Of a stretch of 64,000 bases of DNA, positions 18,116 to 30,038 are shown piece by piece (position 1 is the first letter of the stretch; each line of letters starts with the position of its first letter). The translations under genes were made by a program, and so were the position numbers. The notes below the pieces were generated by a model that worked only from the letters and a program-made list of their open reading frames with translations, was not told the DNA's origin and searched no databases. Source of the stretch: Mesorhizobium sp. (GTDB lineage: Bacteria > Pseudomonadota > Alphaproteobacteria > Rhizobiales > Rhizobiaceae); contig JAPUFC010000027.1 of NCBI GenBank assembly GCA_027492275.1, positions 1 through 64,000 on the forward strand, in the 5' to 3' direction.

Positions 18116-19645
18116 TCATCTTGCCAGACGCACCTGCGTCAGCGACTGCGCGATGCCGGAGAAAGCGGCCAGCAGCTTGCTCTCGTCGGAGGCGTCATAA
18201 TAGTGCGACTTGTCGGTCGCGCAATCCTGCAGCATCGTCTTGGCCGCGCCGTCGTCGACCTTGAAGGCGACGGTGAAGATCTCGATCTTCTGCGCCTTCG
18301 CGTAGGTGCACAGCGTCGTGGTGTCGGTGTTGGTCTGCGTCTGCTGCGTGGCGTTGGCGGACGCCGTGTCGCCGATGAAGGAACCGGATTTCAGGTAGTC
18401 GGTGTTGACGTTGCCCGAGGTGAGGGTGCGCATCGTGTTCAGCCCGTCGGTCATCAGCACGATCACCTTGCGCGGCTTCTCGTTCTTGGGGTCATACTCA
18501 AGGCCTTCCGTGAACGGCTCGCTGCTCGACAGGAGGTTGATGCCCCACATCATGCCGCCGGGGATATAGGTGTTGGGGGTGTAGGTCGCGTAGCCGTCCT
18601 TGCCGCCGCGCGAGGTGATCATACCGGTGATCGCGGATTTGACGGTCGCCGCGTTGCTGGTCAGTGGAACGATCTCGGTCAGGCACTTGAAGGCGTTGTT
18701 CTTGCTCATCAGGCCGGGATACTTGACGCTGGGCGAGCCGTCGTTCAGCACCAGCTTGCCGCCGGAGACGCGCATGCCGACGCAGCCGCGCCACGTGTAG
18801 GTCGTGGTCGTGGTCTTGGTGGTGGTTTTTTCGGGCACCCAGACCGGCGGGCCGTCATTGACCATCTTCCATTTGGAGCAGGACCGTTCCCAGGTCGTCG
18901 TGACGGGCACGCCGTCCTTCATGGTCGTCGAGCTTCCGGCCTCCTTCCAGGTCTCGCACTCGTTGGGCACCGCCTTCTTGGTCTTCTGGTTCCAGTAGCC
19001 TTCCGTCGTGGTCGTCTCGGTCACCGAGTTCGAATAGTCGCCGGGCACCGAGATCCACGAGGCGTTGCGGTTGGAGGTGCCGACATTGATCTGCTCGGCA
19101 TAGGGCACCAGCCCGATGCGGACGTCGGCGTCCTTGTTGGAGGTGAGCTGGGTGACGAGGTTGGTCGCGGCCGTCTTCAGCGTGCCGATCTTGTTGTCGT
19201 AGTTCATGGATTCGGTGTTGTCGAGCACCAGCGCCACCTCGACGCTGCCGGTCACGGCGCGCTTGGCCAGCGCCGACGCGTTGACCTCCATCGTGTCGAC
19301 GTTGACGAGGCCCATGAAGTAGGTCGGGATCCGCGTGACGAGGTCGATGTCGACGTCGGTGTCGGTCGGCTCGAGGCTGGCGATGGTGACGGTGTCGAGG
19401 CGCTTGACGTGCTTGTTGGACTCGATGAACTCCTCGGCGATGGCCGTGAGCTTCTCCTTGTCCGTCTCGCCGGAGATGACCATCGCCAGGGCGGCCGAAT
19501 CCGCCAGCTCCTGAAGATGGCTGCGGGCGCTGACCTGCCGCGAATAGTCGACGCCGAAGCCGACCGACAGCAGCAGCGGCAAAGCCGCCACCGAGGTCAG
19601 GATGGCATAGTTTCCCGACCTGTCGGAAATGAAACGCTTGAACAT
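18116..19645 (-). CDS. TadG-like pilus-assembly/VWA protein
   Basis: A 509-residue protein with an N-terminal TadE/TadG-type segment: a charged start, then a single membrane helix (about 13-32) and GVDYSRQVSARSHLQELADSAA. A VWA domain begins near residue 135, where LDNTESM (Asp142) is a near match to the DxSxS metal site. The region about 235-310 is Thr-rich and Cys-containing, and VLMTDGLNTM is a conserved VWA strand. In Flp/Tad systems TadG is an envelope-anchored pilus factor, but no other tad genes are near, so this may be a free-standing paralogue. Confidence 0.85.
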   Translation of the reverse strand: MFKRFISDRSGNYAILTSVAALPLLLSVGFGVDYSRQVSARSHLQELADSAALAMVISGETDKEKLTAIAEEFIESNKHVKRLDTVTIASLEPTDTDVDIDLVTRIPTYFMGLVNVDTMEVNASALAKRAVTGSVEVALVLDNTESMNYDNKIGTLKTAATNLVTQLTSNKDADVRIGLVPYAEQINVGTSNRNASWISVPGDYSNSVTETTTTEGYWNQKTKKAVPNECETWKEAGSSTTMKDGVPVTTTWERSCSKWKMVNDGPPVWVPEKTTTKTTTTTYTWRGCVGMRVSGGKLVLNDGSPSVKYPGLMSKNNAFKCLTEIVPLTSNAATVKSAITGMITSRGGKDGYATYTPNTYIPGGMMWGINLLSSSEPFTEGLEYDPKNEKPRKVIVLMTDGLNTMRTLTSGNVNTDYLKSGSFIGDTASANATQQTQTNTDTTTLCTYAKAQKIEIFTVAFKVDDGAAKTMLQDCATDKSHYYDASDESKLLAAFSGIAQSLTQVRLAR

Positions 19646-19789
19646 GATACCCGCAGCCCCCGTGACGCCTGTTTGGGGCCATGTTTCGCGCGGAAGGTTG
19701 ATGGTTGATTGAGATCGCGCCCCTGTCGGGACAAGGATTTGCGGGGCTGGTTAACCGCCCGTCAGCGGGACGTGTAAACTGCAAGCAAG

Positions 19790-19809
19790 AAGGCGGCTCG
19801 CGCCGCCTT
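19790..19809 (-). terminator. Probable terminator after DUF1344 gene
   Basis: An 8-bp GC-rich inverted repeat (19790-19797 with 19802-19809, loop TCGC). Read on the minus strand it is followed by a partly T-rich stretch and lies 65 nt beyond the DUF1344 stop. Confidence 0.5.
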
Positions 19810-19853
19810 CCGGGACCGGTCCTCGCGACCGGCCAATGCCTCCGGGCCGGTTG

Positions 19854-19893
19854 CTTGATGAGCGTGACGCGGGTTACTTGATGAGCGTGACGC
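19854..19893. repeat. 17-bp direct repeat at the DUF1344 stop codon
   Basis: The 17-bp sequence CTTGATGAGCGTGACGC occurs at 19854-19870 and again at 19877-19893, with 6 nt between copies (period 23). The right copy encodes the last residues of the DUF1344 protein; the left copy lies just beyond its stop codon. It looks like a small tandem duplication. Because 23 is not a multiple of three, the copies are in different frames. Confidence 0.85.
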
Positions 19894-20128
19894 TCCTTGC
19901 CATGTTGTCCAGTCCGGACTTCTCCCAGCTCACCGCCACATGGCCGCCGACCTTGATGCCGGGGTCCTTGAAGTTCGCGGGCAGCATGAAGCTTTCGCCG
20001 TCGGCGAGCTGCAGGGTCATGGCCTTATGGTCGTAGAGTCGGACCGTGCCGCTGGACTGCTGAAGGGTGGCGGCGAAGGCGGAGGTGGCGAGGAGTGTGG
20101 CGATGGCCACGGGAACAAGCGTGCGCAT
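19874..20128 (-). CDS. DUF1344 small exported protein
   Basis: An 84-residue protein with a signal peptide (MRTLVPVAIATLLATSAFA, about 19 residues) and a compact beta-rich mature domain containing SGTVRLYDHKAMTLQLADG, typical of the DUF1344 family of rhizobial periplasmic proteins. The ATG at 20126-20128 begins the signal peptide; the open frame upstream of it is GC-rich noise. It is monocistronic, with a hairpin downstream. Function unknown; the fold is probably an OB-like barrel. Confidence 0.85.
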   Translation of the reverse strand: MRTLVPVAIATLLATSAFAATLQQSSGTVRLYDHKAMTLQLADGESFMLPANFKDPGIKVGGHVAVSWEKSGLDNMARSVTLIK

Positions 20129-20377
20129 GGCAGGCTCCCTTGTTTCGGGCGGGCATGGGGTCTGGACCCGCAAATGGCCCGCGCGACGATGGGTCGTCCG
20201 GCGGCGTCGCGTCGCGGCTTCGGAGGAGGAAACCGCCGGCGCCACCCGGCCCGTTTCCAGAGATAGGTCGGCCGCACGGGCCCGCCTATTCGACCAAAAA
20301 GAAAATCCGCGCCGGTCTGCGTGCCACAATCCGCGCGCGGCCGCACGGTTTGGCCACAGATGCGGCGCAAACCGCGA

Positions 20378-21298
20378 TCACGGCCATTTGACCGCCGGCG
20401 GCAGGCTGGACAGGATCGACGCGACGTTGCCGCCGGTCTTGAGGCCGAACACGGTGCCGCGGTCGTAGAGCAGGTTGAACTCCACGTAGCGGCCGCGCCG
20501 CACGAGCTGCTCCTCGCGGTCGGCCTCGCTCCAGGGCGTGTTGAAGTTGCGGCGCACCAGATGCTGGTAGGCGACGAGGAAGGAGCGGCCGACGTCCTGC
20601 ACGAAGCGGAAGTCGGCGTCCCAGCCGCCGCGCGCCTCGGCCGAATGCAGATAGTCGAAGAAGATGCCGCCGACGCCGCGCGCCTCCTGCCGGTGCGGCA
20701 GGTAGAAATATTCGTCGCACCACTGCTTGAGGCGCTGGTAGTCGGCGACGGCGGCGTTCTTCTCGCAGGCGAAGCGCATGGCGCGGTGGAAGTCGACCGT
20801 GTCGGGATCGCTCTGCGTGCGCCGCCTGTCGAGCATCGGCGTCAGGTCCGCGCCGCCGCCGAACCACAGGCGCGACGTCACCACCATGCGCGTGTTCATG
20901 TGGACGGCGGGCACGTTGGGGTTCCAGGGGTGGACGATCAGCGAGAGGCCGGACGCCCAGAAGCGCGGGTCGTCGTCCGCGCCCGGCATCTGGCGGCGGA
21001 ATTCGGGCGTGAACTCGCCGTGGACGGTGGAGATGTGGACGCCGGCCTTCTCGAAGACGCGGCCGTGCAGCACGGACATGACGCCGCCGCCGCCGGCGCC
21101 CTCCTCGCGCTGCCAGGGCGTGCGCTGGAAGCGGCCGGGCGCGGCGGCGACGCCGGGCCGCAGCGTTTCGGTCTCCAGCTCCTCCAGCCCGGCGCAGATG
21201 GTGTCGCGCAGTTCCTGGAACCAGCGCCGGGCGGTCTCCTTCTTGTCGGCGAGATCGGCCGGAAGTTCAGGCGGTGGCCCGTGGCGCTCCATGCTCAT
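20378..21298 (-). CDS. hemF: Oxygen-dependent coproporphyrinogen III oxidase
   Basis: A 306-residue enzyme that oxidatively decarboxylates coproporphyrinogen III to protoporphyrinogen IX with O2 in haem biosynthesis. The family blocks [44 protein letters not shown] and [10 protein letters not shown] are all present. Length matches HemF. Two Met codons open the frame (21298 and 21292); the first is given. It is monocistronic; 249 nt separate its stop from the DUF1344 start. Confidence 0.97.
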   Translation of the reverse strand: MSMERHGPPPELPADLADKKETARRWFQELRDTICAGLEELETETLRPGVAAAPGRFQRTPWQREEGAGGGGVMSVLHGRVFEKAGVHISTVHGEFTPEFRRQMPGADDDPRFWASGLSLIVHPWNPNVPAVHMNTRMVVTSRLWFGGGADLTPMLDRRRTQSDPDTVDFHRAMRFACEKNAAVADYQRLKQWCDEYFYLPHRQEARGVGGIFFDYLHSAEARGGWDADFRFVQDVGRSFLVAYQHLVRRNFNTPWSEADREEQLVRRGRYVEFNLLYDRGTVFGLKTGGNVASILSSLPPAVKWP

Positions 21299-21399
21299 GC
21301 CCTCCGCGAATCAGGGTGCGACGGAATCATCCCATAAAGGACTCGTCATTTTTCCCGCCGATCCCTAATCTGATCCCCGCAAGGGTCAAGGAGTTCTTC

Positions 21400-21648
21400 G
21401 TGCGCACCCCGGCCAGGCCACCGCTCGACGGGCTGAAGAAGAGGCTCGATCGCTCGCGTGCCGCCGGGCCGCGTGACGGGTTCCTGCGCGAGACCTTCGT
21501 GCTTCCCAGGGTGGCGGCGCGCGACAAGGCCAAGGAGTGGTTCGAGCGCTGGCCGAAGCAGGCCTACTGGACCGAGATCGAGAGCTGGTTCGAGCGGCCG
21601 AACGACGTGATCGAATTCACCATCAGGCGACTGCCGGCGGCGGACTGA
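21400..21648 (+). CDS. Small conserved hypothetical protein
   Basis: An 82-residue basic and aromatic-rich protein with WFERWPKQAYWTEIESW in its middle and no signal or membrane segment. The start is the GTG at 21400 because AAGGAG at 21388-21393 sits 6 nt upstream; the frame continues further upstream without such a site. Divergent from hemF. I recognise it only as a small rhizobial conserved protein. Confidence 0.7.
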   Translation: MRTPARPPLDGLKKRLDRSRAAGPRDGFLRETFVLPRVAARDKAKEWFERWPKQAYWTEIESWFERPNDVIEFTIRRLPAAD

Positions 21649-21697
21649 ATCTTTTCAGTCTCTTGGGCGGGGCGGCTGCGACGCCGAATCCGGCGCT

Positions 21698-22165
21698 TCA
21701 TGCGCCGGTCGAGCATTGCCTGATCGCCTCCCCGGCGGCCATCGCCGCCGACAGCGCCACGTTGAGGCTGCGCCCGCCGCCGGGCATCGGGATGAGGAGG
21801 CGGGCGTCCGCACCGGCATGAACATTATCGGGCACGCCCGCCGATTCGCGGCCGAACAGGAGGATGTCGTCGGTGCGATAGGCGAAATCGGTGTAGGGCC
21901 GGGCGCCCCTGGTCGTGAACAGGAGCAGCCGCCGGCGTTCCGCCCTCCGCCATTCCTCGAAGGCGGCGAAGTCCAGATGCCGCTTCAGCGCGGCCATCTC
22001 CAGGTAGTCCATGCCGGCGCGCCGCAGGTTGCGGTCGGAGAGGTCGAAGCCGGCTGGCTCGATCACGTCCACCGCCAGCCCCAGGCAGGCGGCCATGCGC
22101 AGGATCGTGCCGGTGTTGCCGGCGATGTCGGGCTGGTAGAGCGCGACGCGCAGATTTGCCGCCAT
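21698..22165 (-). CDS. trmL: tRNA (cytidine(34)-2'-O)-methyltransferase
   Basis: A 155-residue SPOUT methyltransferase that 2'-O-methylates the wobble base of certain leucine tRNAs. The knot region is intact: YQPDIAGNTGTILR at the N terminus, LLFGRESAGVPD, then IPMPGGGRSLNVALSAAMA, which forms the AdoMet pocket. The ATG at 22163-22165 gives the canonical length; the upstream open frame has no family similarity. It is convergent with the small gene ending at 21648. Confidence 0.95.
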   Translation of the reverse strand: MAANLRVALYQPDIAGNTGTILRMAACLGLAVDVIEPAGFDLSDRNLRRAGMDYLEMAALKRHLDFAAFEEWRRAERRRLLLFTTRGARPYTDFAYRTDDILLFGRESAGVPDNVHAGADARLLIPMPGGGRSLNVALSAAMAAGEAIRQCSTGA

Positions 22166-22464
22166 CGGCCTCGCTCCGTTGCGATCGGGCACCACCCTGT
22201 CAGGAGACGTCGGCGGCACCGTCGAAAGATGCCGGCAGCGGGTAGCCTTTTCCAATGTAACCGTCTATAGCAACGCCCCTGTTCAACGCTAACCGATGGA
22301 GGGGCTGATGGAATTCATGACGACCATTGACATCACCGCCCCGGGGCGAAGCCCCACCCGCTGGCATCTTGCCTGACGGCGGCATCGGTTCGATACATTC
22401 CCTGATCTAAGGAGTTCGCATCGGTTCCGCCGGAATTCGCCCGGTTTGCTCAAGGAATCCTGCG
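22166..22464. other. Intergenic region with promoters and a possible leader peptide
   Basis: About 299 nt between divergent genes, so it must hold the trmL promoter and that of the ABC operon. It contains a short reading frame at 22308-22376 on the plus strand (22 codons, MEFMTTIDITAP at its start) preceded by a GGAGGGG site, and a short GC hairpin within that frame. A second purine-rich site (TAAGGAG) lies near 22410 without an obvious following start. I see no RNA gene. Confidence 0.4.
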
Positions 22465-22842
22465 ATGACCCATAAACTGCCCGGCGGGCATGGAGCCCGC
22501 GTCGTTTTCGATCCCGTCCTCCGGCCGCAGGGCGGCGATGCGCGCCTGCGGGACCCCTATCTGGTGCTGATGGCGGCGCTGGTAGCCGAGGCGCGCGCCA
22601 ATGGCGACCCGCCCGCCACGGCGGCGGAGCGCGCCTCCGCCGGCCGGAAGGGTGCGGGGGAGCGGCTCCTCGGCCTGCTGGCCGTCGCCGCCGGCCGCCG
22701 GACCCCGTCGCTGGCGGCGTTGCTGTCCGCGCCCCTCGGCGAAACGCCGCCGGCGACCTACATGGGGATCACCGAGGCCGGCGATCCCACGCCCGGCGCC
22801 ACGCGCGCCACCGATGAAACGCAGCACTCCCGCGCCGCCTGA
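22465..22842 (+). CDS. Hypothetical protein upstream of ABC exporter genes
   Basis: A 125-residue protein with no recognised domain. The first half is helical (DPYLVLMAALVAEARAN); the C-terminal 30 residues are low-complexity and Thr/Pro-rich. No signal peptide. It ends 29 nt before the first ABC half-transporter and is on the same strand, so it is probably in the same transcript. Codon usage is like its neighbours, supporting a real gene, but I cannot assign a role. Confidence 0.55.
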   Translation: MTHKLPGGHGARVVFDPVLRPQGGDARLRDPYLVLMAALVAEARANGDPPATAAERASAGRKGAGERLLGLLAVAAGRRTPSLAALLSAPLGETPPATYMGITEAGDPTPGATRATDETQHSRAA

Positions 22843-22871
22843 CACGGCGCGGGATCCATTCGAGACAAGAC

Positions 22872-24730
<1,859 letters not shown>

Positions 24731-24734
<4 letters not shown>

Positions 24735-26632
24735 GCATCGCCGAACCGGGTGGCCGCCGGGCCGCCGCGCGGGACGATCCCGACGGCAGCCTGTGGCGGC
24801 CGATCGAGCGCTCCATCGACGCCTTCGCCGACACGGATCGCGCGGTGCTGCCGCGCGACGCCTGGCGGTTCATCCTCTATTTCGCCAACCAGGCGCGCCT
24901 GCCGTTCTTCCTGCTCTTGGTGGCGGGCGGGCTCGGCGGCGCGGTGGATGCCGGGCTCTACTGGTCCGTCGGCTGGCTGATCGACATTCTCGACCATTCC
25001 TCGCCGCAAACGCTGCTGGCCGACCACTGGCACCAGCTCGCCGGGCTGCTGGCGCTCGTGCTGGTGGTGCGCGCTGCGGTGATGATCGGCTCGACCGTGA
25101 TCGAGCAGCAGGTGGTGGTGCCGGCCTTCTACTCGCTGGTGCGCTGGCAGTCCTTCCGCCGCGTGATCGACCAGCCCTACGAGTTCTACCAGAACGATTT
25201 CGCCGGCCGCATCGCCACGAAGATCATGCAGGGCGGCGAGGCGGTGGGCGACTTCATCGTCACCACGCTGCAGACCATGTGGTCGTTCCTGACCTTTTTC
25301 GCGCTGGCGGTGACGGTGCTGGTCTCCGTCGATCCGTGGATGGGGCTGGTGGTGGCGCTGTGGTTCGTCGGCTATTGCGGCATCGTCTATTTCCTGCTGC
25401 CGAAGATGCGGCGGGCGGGGCGCGCCACCGCCGACGAGCGCTCCATCTTCAACGGCAGGCTGGTCGACGCCTTCACCAACATCGTGTCGGTGAAGCTGTT
25501 CGACCGCGGCGAGCGCGAGCACGCCTATGTGCGCGAGGGGATGGAGAATTTCCTCGCCGCCGTGGTCCGGCTGACGCGCGTCGTCACCAGCGTGCGCGCC
25601 TCGGTCGCCATCCTCAACGGCTTCATGATGGCGGCGGTGATGGCCATCTGCGTCGCCAAATGGATCGCCGGCGGCGTCACCAGCGGCGAGATCGCTGCGG
25701 CGCTGGGCCTCGTCTTCCGCCTCAACCAGATGTCGGGCTACATGATGTTCAACATCAACGGCCTGATCCGCAACTACGCCACGGTGCAGGACGCGACGCG
25801 CACCATTTCGGTGACGCCGGCGCTGAGCGACGCGCCGGACGCCGCGACGATGCCGCGGGCGAAGGGCGACATCCGCTTCGAGGACGTCTCCTTCCACTAC
25901 GGCAAGGGCAAGGGCGTGATCGACCGGCTGAACCTGCACGTCCGGCCGGGCGAGCGGGTGGCGCTGGTCGGCCCCTCCGGCGCGGGAAAGACGACGATCG
26001 TCAACCTGATGCTGCGGCTGTTCGACGTCGAGGGCGGACGCATTCTGATCGACGGGCGCGACATCCGCTCGCTGACGCAGGCGTCGCTGCGCGAGCAGTT
26101 CGGCGTCGTCACGCAGGACGCGATGCTGATGCACCGCTCGATCCGCGACAATATCGGCTACGGCCGGCCCGGCGCGACCGCCGAGGAGATCGTCGACGCC
26201 GCCAGGCGCGCCTCGGCGCACGATTTCATCATGGGCGTGACCGACCCGCGCGGCCGCAAGGGCTACGACGCGCATGTGGGCGAGCGCGGCGTCAAGCTGT
26301 CGGGCGGGCAGCGGCAGCGAATCGCCATCGCCCGCATGATGCTGAAGGACGCGCCCGTGCTGATCCTGGACGAGGCCACCTCGGCGCTCGATTCGGAGGT
26401 GGAGGCGGCGATCCAGGAGAACCTCTTCAAGCTGATGGAGGGCAAGACGGTGATCGCCATCGCGCACCGGCTGTCGACCATCGCCGCGCTCGACCGCCTG
26501 ATCGTGCTGGACGGCGGGCGCATCGTGGAGGAGGGGACGCACAAGAGCCTGCTGGCGGCCGGCGGGCTCTACGCGCAGCTCTGGAAGCGGCAGTCGGGCG
26601 GCTTCCTCGGCGACAGGCTGGCGGCGGAATGA
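24731..26632 (+). CDS. ABC exporter half-transporter (second of pair)
   Basis: A 633-residue paralogue of the preceding gene with the same order of domains: a roughly 45-residue N-terminal extension, six membrane helices, P-loop GPSGAGKTT, signature LSGGQRQR and Walker B LILDEATSALD. The C-terminal 90 residues are nearly identical to those of its neighbour, consistent with tandem duplication. The start ATG at 24731 overlaps the upstream stop. The two proteins most likely form one heterodimeric exporter. Confidence 0.93.
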
Positions 26633-26925
26633 CCGACCTCTTCCGCCCACGGGGGCCTGAATCGGCTCTCGATCTCCTGGGCGCCGACATCCTCGCCGAA
26701 AAAGCCGACGCGCTCGGGCGGGCGGGAAAGAAGGCCGAAGCGTGCCTCGCCGTCCTGCGCGATTCGGACGAGGCGCGGCGCGACGGGCTGCTGCAGGCGG
26801 CGGCCGACGCCGTCTACGCCTATTTCGTGCAGCGCGAACTGTGCGGCCTGCGCCGGCACGAGGCGCTGATCAGGGAGATGCGGATCCCGCGCGGCGTGCT
26901 GGCGAGGCTCGGCGCGAAACCGTGA
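26629..26925 (+). CDS. Small conserved helical protein (DUF6665-like)
   Basis: A 98-residue helical protein starting at an ATG that overlaps the stop of the second ABC gene (ATGA), so it is coupled to the exporter. The sequence (LDLLGADILAEKADALGRAGKKAEACL) resembles the small rhizobial family DUF6665, an assignment I make from memory and hold loosely. No membrane segment or metal motif. Role unknown; by coupling, it may belong functionally with the exporter. Confidence 0.7.
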   Translation: MTDLFRPRGPESALDLLGADILAEKADALGRAGKKAEACLAVLRDSDEARRDGLLQAAADAVYAYFVQRELCGLRRHEALIREMRIPRGVLARLGAKP

Positions 26926-27141
26926 GGCGGCGCGCGGATTCGGGCGCTGCGCAGCGAATTGTGGCAAACCCGCGACAATCTGCCCAAGCCTTATCACCCG
27001 GCTGGACAAGACCCGGCTTCACGCATAAACGGATGGCAAATTGCCGGGGGAATTTCGCTAGCCTTTCCGCCATGCGCTGACGGACCGGCGCGAGGTGCGG
27101 GAAGAGCCCTTCCGCCGGCGACAGGCGAAAGGATAGGTCCC

Positions 27142-27705
27142 GTGAGCGCAGCCGATACGTCCGAACCCACACGCCGCGATTTCCTTTACGTCGCCACCGG
27201 CATGGCCGGCGTCGTCGGCGCCGGCGCGGTCGCCTGGCCGTTCATCGACCAGATGCGGCCCGACGCCTCGACGCTGGCGCTCGCCACCATCGAGGTCAAC
27301 GTCTCGTCGCTGGAGCCGGGCATGTCGCTGACCGCCAAGTGGCGCGGCAAGCCGATCTTCATCCGCAACCGCACGCCGCAGGAAGTGGACGCCGCCAAGG
27401 CCGTCCCGATGGCCGACCTCAAGGATCCGGTGGCGCGCAACGCCAACCTCGCCGCCGACACCACCGCCAGCGACCTCGACCGCTCGGCGGGCGAGGGCAA
27501 GGAAAACTGGATCGTGATGATCGGCTCGTGCACGCATCTGGGCTGCGTGCCGCTCGGCCAGTCCGGCGATTTCGGCGGCTGGTTCTGCCCCTGCCACGGC
27601 TCGCACTACGACACGGCCGGCCGTATCCGGAAGGGTCCGGCGCCCGAAAACCTGCACGTGCCGGTATTCAGCTTCATTTCAGACACAACCATCCGTATCG
27701 GCTGA
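27142..27705 (+). CDS. petA: Ubiquinol-cytochrome c reductase Rieske iron-sulfur subunit
   Basis: A 187-residue Rieske protein of the cytochrome bc1 complex, passing electrons from ubiquinol to cytochrome c1. A twin-arginine signal anchor ([10 protein letters not shown], residues 11-20) precedes the single membrane helix. The cluster ligands are Cys130/His132 in CTHLGC and Cys149/His152 in CPCHGSH, with Cys135 and Cys151 for the disulfide. The start is the GTG at 27142; longer in-frame starts would put the twin arginines too deep. First gene of petABC. Confidence 0.97.
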   Translation: MSAADTSEPTRRDFLYVATGMAGVVGAGAVAWPFIDQMRPDASTLALATIEVNVSSLEPGMSLTAKWRGKPIFIRNRTPQEVDAAKAVPMADLKDPVARNANLAADTTASDLDRSAGEGKENWIVMIGSCTHLGCVPLGQSGDFGGWFCPCHGSHYDTAGRIRKGPAPENLHVPVFSFISDTTIRIG

Positions 27706-27722
27706 GACAGGGGGACGTTTCG

Positions 27723-29024
27723 ATGAGCGGTGGACACTCGACCTATTCGCCGAAGAGCGGCATCGGACGCTGGTTCGACAGCCGCATGCCGCTGCCGCGG
27801 CTGGTGCACGATTCGTTCGTCTCCTATCCGGTGCCGCGCAACCTGAACTACGCCTATACGTTCGGCGGCATCCTCTCCATCATGCTGGTGGCGCAGATCC
27901 TGACCGGCATCGTGCTGGCGATGCACTACGCGGCCGACACGACGCTCGCCTTCGGCTCGGTCGAGAAGATCATGCGCGACGTGAATTCGGGCTGGCTGCT
28001 GCGCTACCTGCATTCCAACGGCGCCTCCTTCTTCTTCATCGCCGTCTACGTGCACATCATGCGCGGCCTCTATTACGGCTCCTACAAGGCGCCGCGCGAG
28101 CTGCTGTGGATTCTCGGCTGCATCATCTATCTCCTGATGATGGCGACCGGCTTCATGGGCTACGTGCTGCCGTGGGGACAGATGAGCTTCTGGGGCGCCA
28201 CGGTCATCACCGGCTTCTTCACCGCCATCCCGCTGGTCGGCGAGTGGGTGCAGCAGCTTCTGCTCGGCGGCTTCGCGGTCGACAATCCGACGCTGAACCG
28301 CTTCTTCGCGCTGCACTACCTGCTGCCCTTCATGATCGCCGGCGTCGTCGTGCTTCACGTCTGGGCGCTGCATGTCGTCGGCCAGACGAACCCGACCGGC
28401 ATCGAGGTCAAGACGAAGACCGACACCGTGGCCTTCACGCCCTACGCGACCATCAAGGACGGCTTCGCGATGATCGTGTTCCTGGCCGTGTTCGCCTATT
28501 TCGTCTTCTACATGCCGAACTATCTCGGACACCCCGACAACTACACGGTCGCCGACCCGCTGAAGACGCCCGCTCACATCGTGCCGGAATGGTATTACCT
28601 GCCGTTCTACGCCATCCTGCGCGCCATCACCTTCAACATCGGGCCGATCGATTCCAAGCTCGGCGGCGTGCTGGCCATGTTCGGCTCGATCGCGGTGCTG
28701 TTCGTGGTGCCGTGGCTCGACACCTCCAAGGTGCGCTCGGCCGTCTACCGTCCCTGGTACAAGCTGTTCTTCTGGCTGTTCGTGGCCAATGCGCTGTTCC
28801 TCGGCTGGCTCGGCTCGCGGCCGGCGGAAGGCGCCTACGTGATCATGTCGCAGCTGTCGACGCTGTACTACTTCGCGTTCTTCCTGGTGATCATGCCGCT
28901 GCTCGGTCTGATCGAGACGCCGCGCCGGACGCCGAACTCGATCACGGAAGCCGTGCTCGAGAAGAACAAGGGCGGGGCCGGCCATCCCGCCGGCGCGACC
29001 GCCGCGCCGGACACCAAGGGCTGA
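27723..29024 (+). CDS. petB: Cytochrome b subunit of the bc1 complex
   Basis: A 433-residue integral membrane cytochrome b carrying the two b haems and the quinone sites. Typical blocks are visible: the first haem helix with [78 protein letters not shown], and the [14 protein letters not shown] loop of the quinol oxidation site. Lies 17 nt after petA with a GGGG-rich ribosome site. Length is that of the fused, non-split type. Confidence 0.97.
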   Translation: MSGGHSTYSPKSGIGRWFDSRMPLPRLVHDSFVSYPVPRNLNYAYTFGGILSIMLVAQILTGIVLAMHYAADTTLAFGSVEKIMRDVNSGWLLRYLHSNGASFFFIAVYVHIMRGLYYGSYKAPRELLWILGCIIYLLMMATGFMGYVLPWGQMSFWGATVITGFFTAIPLVGEWVQQLLLGGFAVDNPTLNRFFALHYLLPFMIAGVVVLHVWALHVVGQTNPTGIEVKTKTDTVAFTPYATIKDGFAMIVFLAVFAYFVFYMPNYLGHPDNYTVADPLKTPAHIVPEWYYLPFYAILRAITFNIGPIDSKLGGVLAMFGSIAVLFVVPWLDTSKVRSAVYRPWYKLFFWLFVANALFLGWLGSRPAEGAYVIMSQLSTLYYFAFFLVIMPLLGLIETPRRTPNSITEAVLEKNKGGAGHPAGATAAPDTKG

Positions 29025-29051
29025 GCGGAAGCGTCGAGAGGGACATTCGCA

Positions 29052-29912
29052 ATGAAAAGAGTTCTCAACCTCTTCGCCGCTGCCGCTCTTGTGATGGGCG
29101 GCGCTTTCGCCGCCACGGCCGCCGAGGAAGGCCACAACGAGGCGGAGCCGACGCACTTCCCGATCCACAAGCCGCGTCAGCAGGACTGGTCGTTCGCCGG
29201 CCCGTTCGGCACCTACGACAAGGGACAGCTCCAGCGCGGCCTGAAGGTCTACAAGGAGGTCTGCTCGGCCTGCCACTCGATGAACCTGGTCAGCTTTCGC
29301 ACGCTGGAAGGGCTCGGCTATTCCGAGGCGCAGGTGAAGACGCTGGCGGCCGAGTACACCGTGCAGGACGGCCCCAACGCCGATGGCGAGATGTTCGAGC
29401 GGGCGGCGCTGCCGTCGGATCATTTCCCGTCGCCGTTCCCAAACAGCGCGGCGGCGGCCGCTGCCAATGGCGGCGCCGCTCCGCCCGATTTCTCGCTGAT
29501 CGCCAAGGCGCGCGGCGTGGAACGCGGCTTCCCGACCTTCGTCCTCGACATCTTCACGCAGTATGCCGAGAACGGGCCGGACTACATCTACTCGCTGCTG
29601 ACGGGCTATGACGAGCAGCCGCCGGCCGGCATGGAAGTAGCCGAGGGGACGCACTACAACCCCTATTTCATCGCCGGCAAGTCGCTGGCCATGGCCAAGC
29701 CGATCTCGGACGGCCAGGTCACCTATGACGATGGCGCGCCGCAGACGGTCGACCAGTATGCGCATGACGTGTCCGCCTTCCTGATGTGGGCCGCGGAGCC
29801 GCATCTGGAGGACCGCAAGAGGACCGGCTTCCGGGTGCTCATCTTCCTGGTTCTGTTCGGCGGACTGCTCTACATGACCAAGCGGAAGGTCTGGGCCAAC
29901 GTGGCCCACTGA
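29052..29912 (+). CDS. petC: Cytochrome c1
   Basis: A 286-residue membrane-anchored c-type cytochrome, the third subunit of bc1. A signal peptide of about 24 residues ends in ATAA, the haem attachment site is CSACHS (about residues 73-78), and a C-terminal helix (about 260-277) with a basic tail (TKRKVW) anchors it to the membrane. It follows petB by 27 nt, and a strong terminator follows its stop. This is the classical bacterial petABC operon. Confidence 0.97.
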   Translation: MKRVLNLFAAAALVMGGAFAATAAEEGHNEAEPTHFPIHKPRQQDWSFAGPFGTYDKGQLQRGLKVYKEVCSACHSMNLVSFRTLEGLGYSEAQVKTLAAEYTVQDGPNADGEMFERAALPSDHFPSPFPNSAAAAAANGGAAPPDFSLIAKARGVERGFPTFVLDIFTQYAENGPDYIYSLLTGYDEQPPAGMEVAEGTHYNPYFIAGKSLAMAKPISDGQVTYDDGAPQTVDQYAHDVSAFLMWAAEPHLEDRKRTGFRVLIFLVLFGGLLYMTKRKVWANVAH

Positions 29913-29934
29913 GCGGCACCGACCGATCCCGTCG

Positions 29935-29962
29935 AAAGGGCGCATATGCGCCCTTTTCTTTT
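29935..29962 (+). terminator. Rho-independent terminator of petABC
   Basis: A perfect 22-bp palindrome at 29935-29956 (AAAGGGCGCAT and its complement) followed directly by a T-rich tract to 29962, 22 nt after the petC stop. A textbook terminator. Confidence 0.85.
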
Positions 29963-30038
29963 GCCTGCTTCGCAGCCAATCTGGCCACGGTCATCGTGGC
30001 CCTGATGACTGTCCGACCGCCGCGACCGGAGACGACCG

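Noticed and set aside
27606-29945. Minus-strand open frame across petB and petC
   Set aside because: His/Arg/Asp-rich shadow of the petABC coding strand, with no start context.
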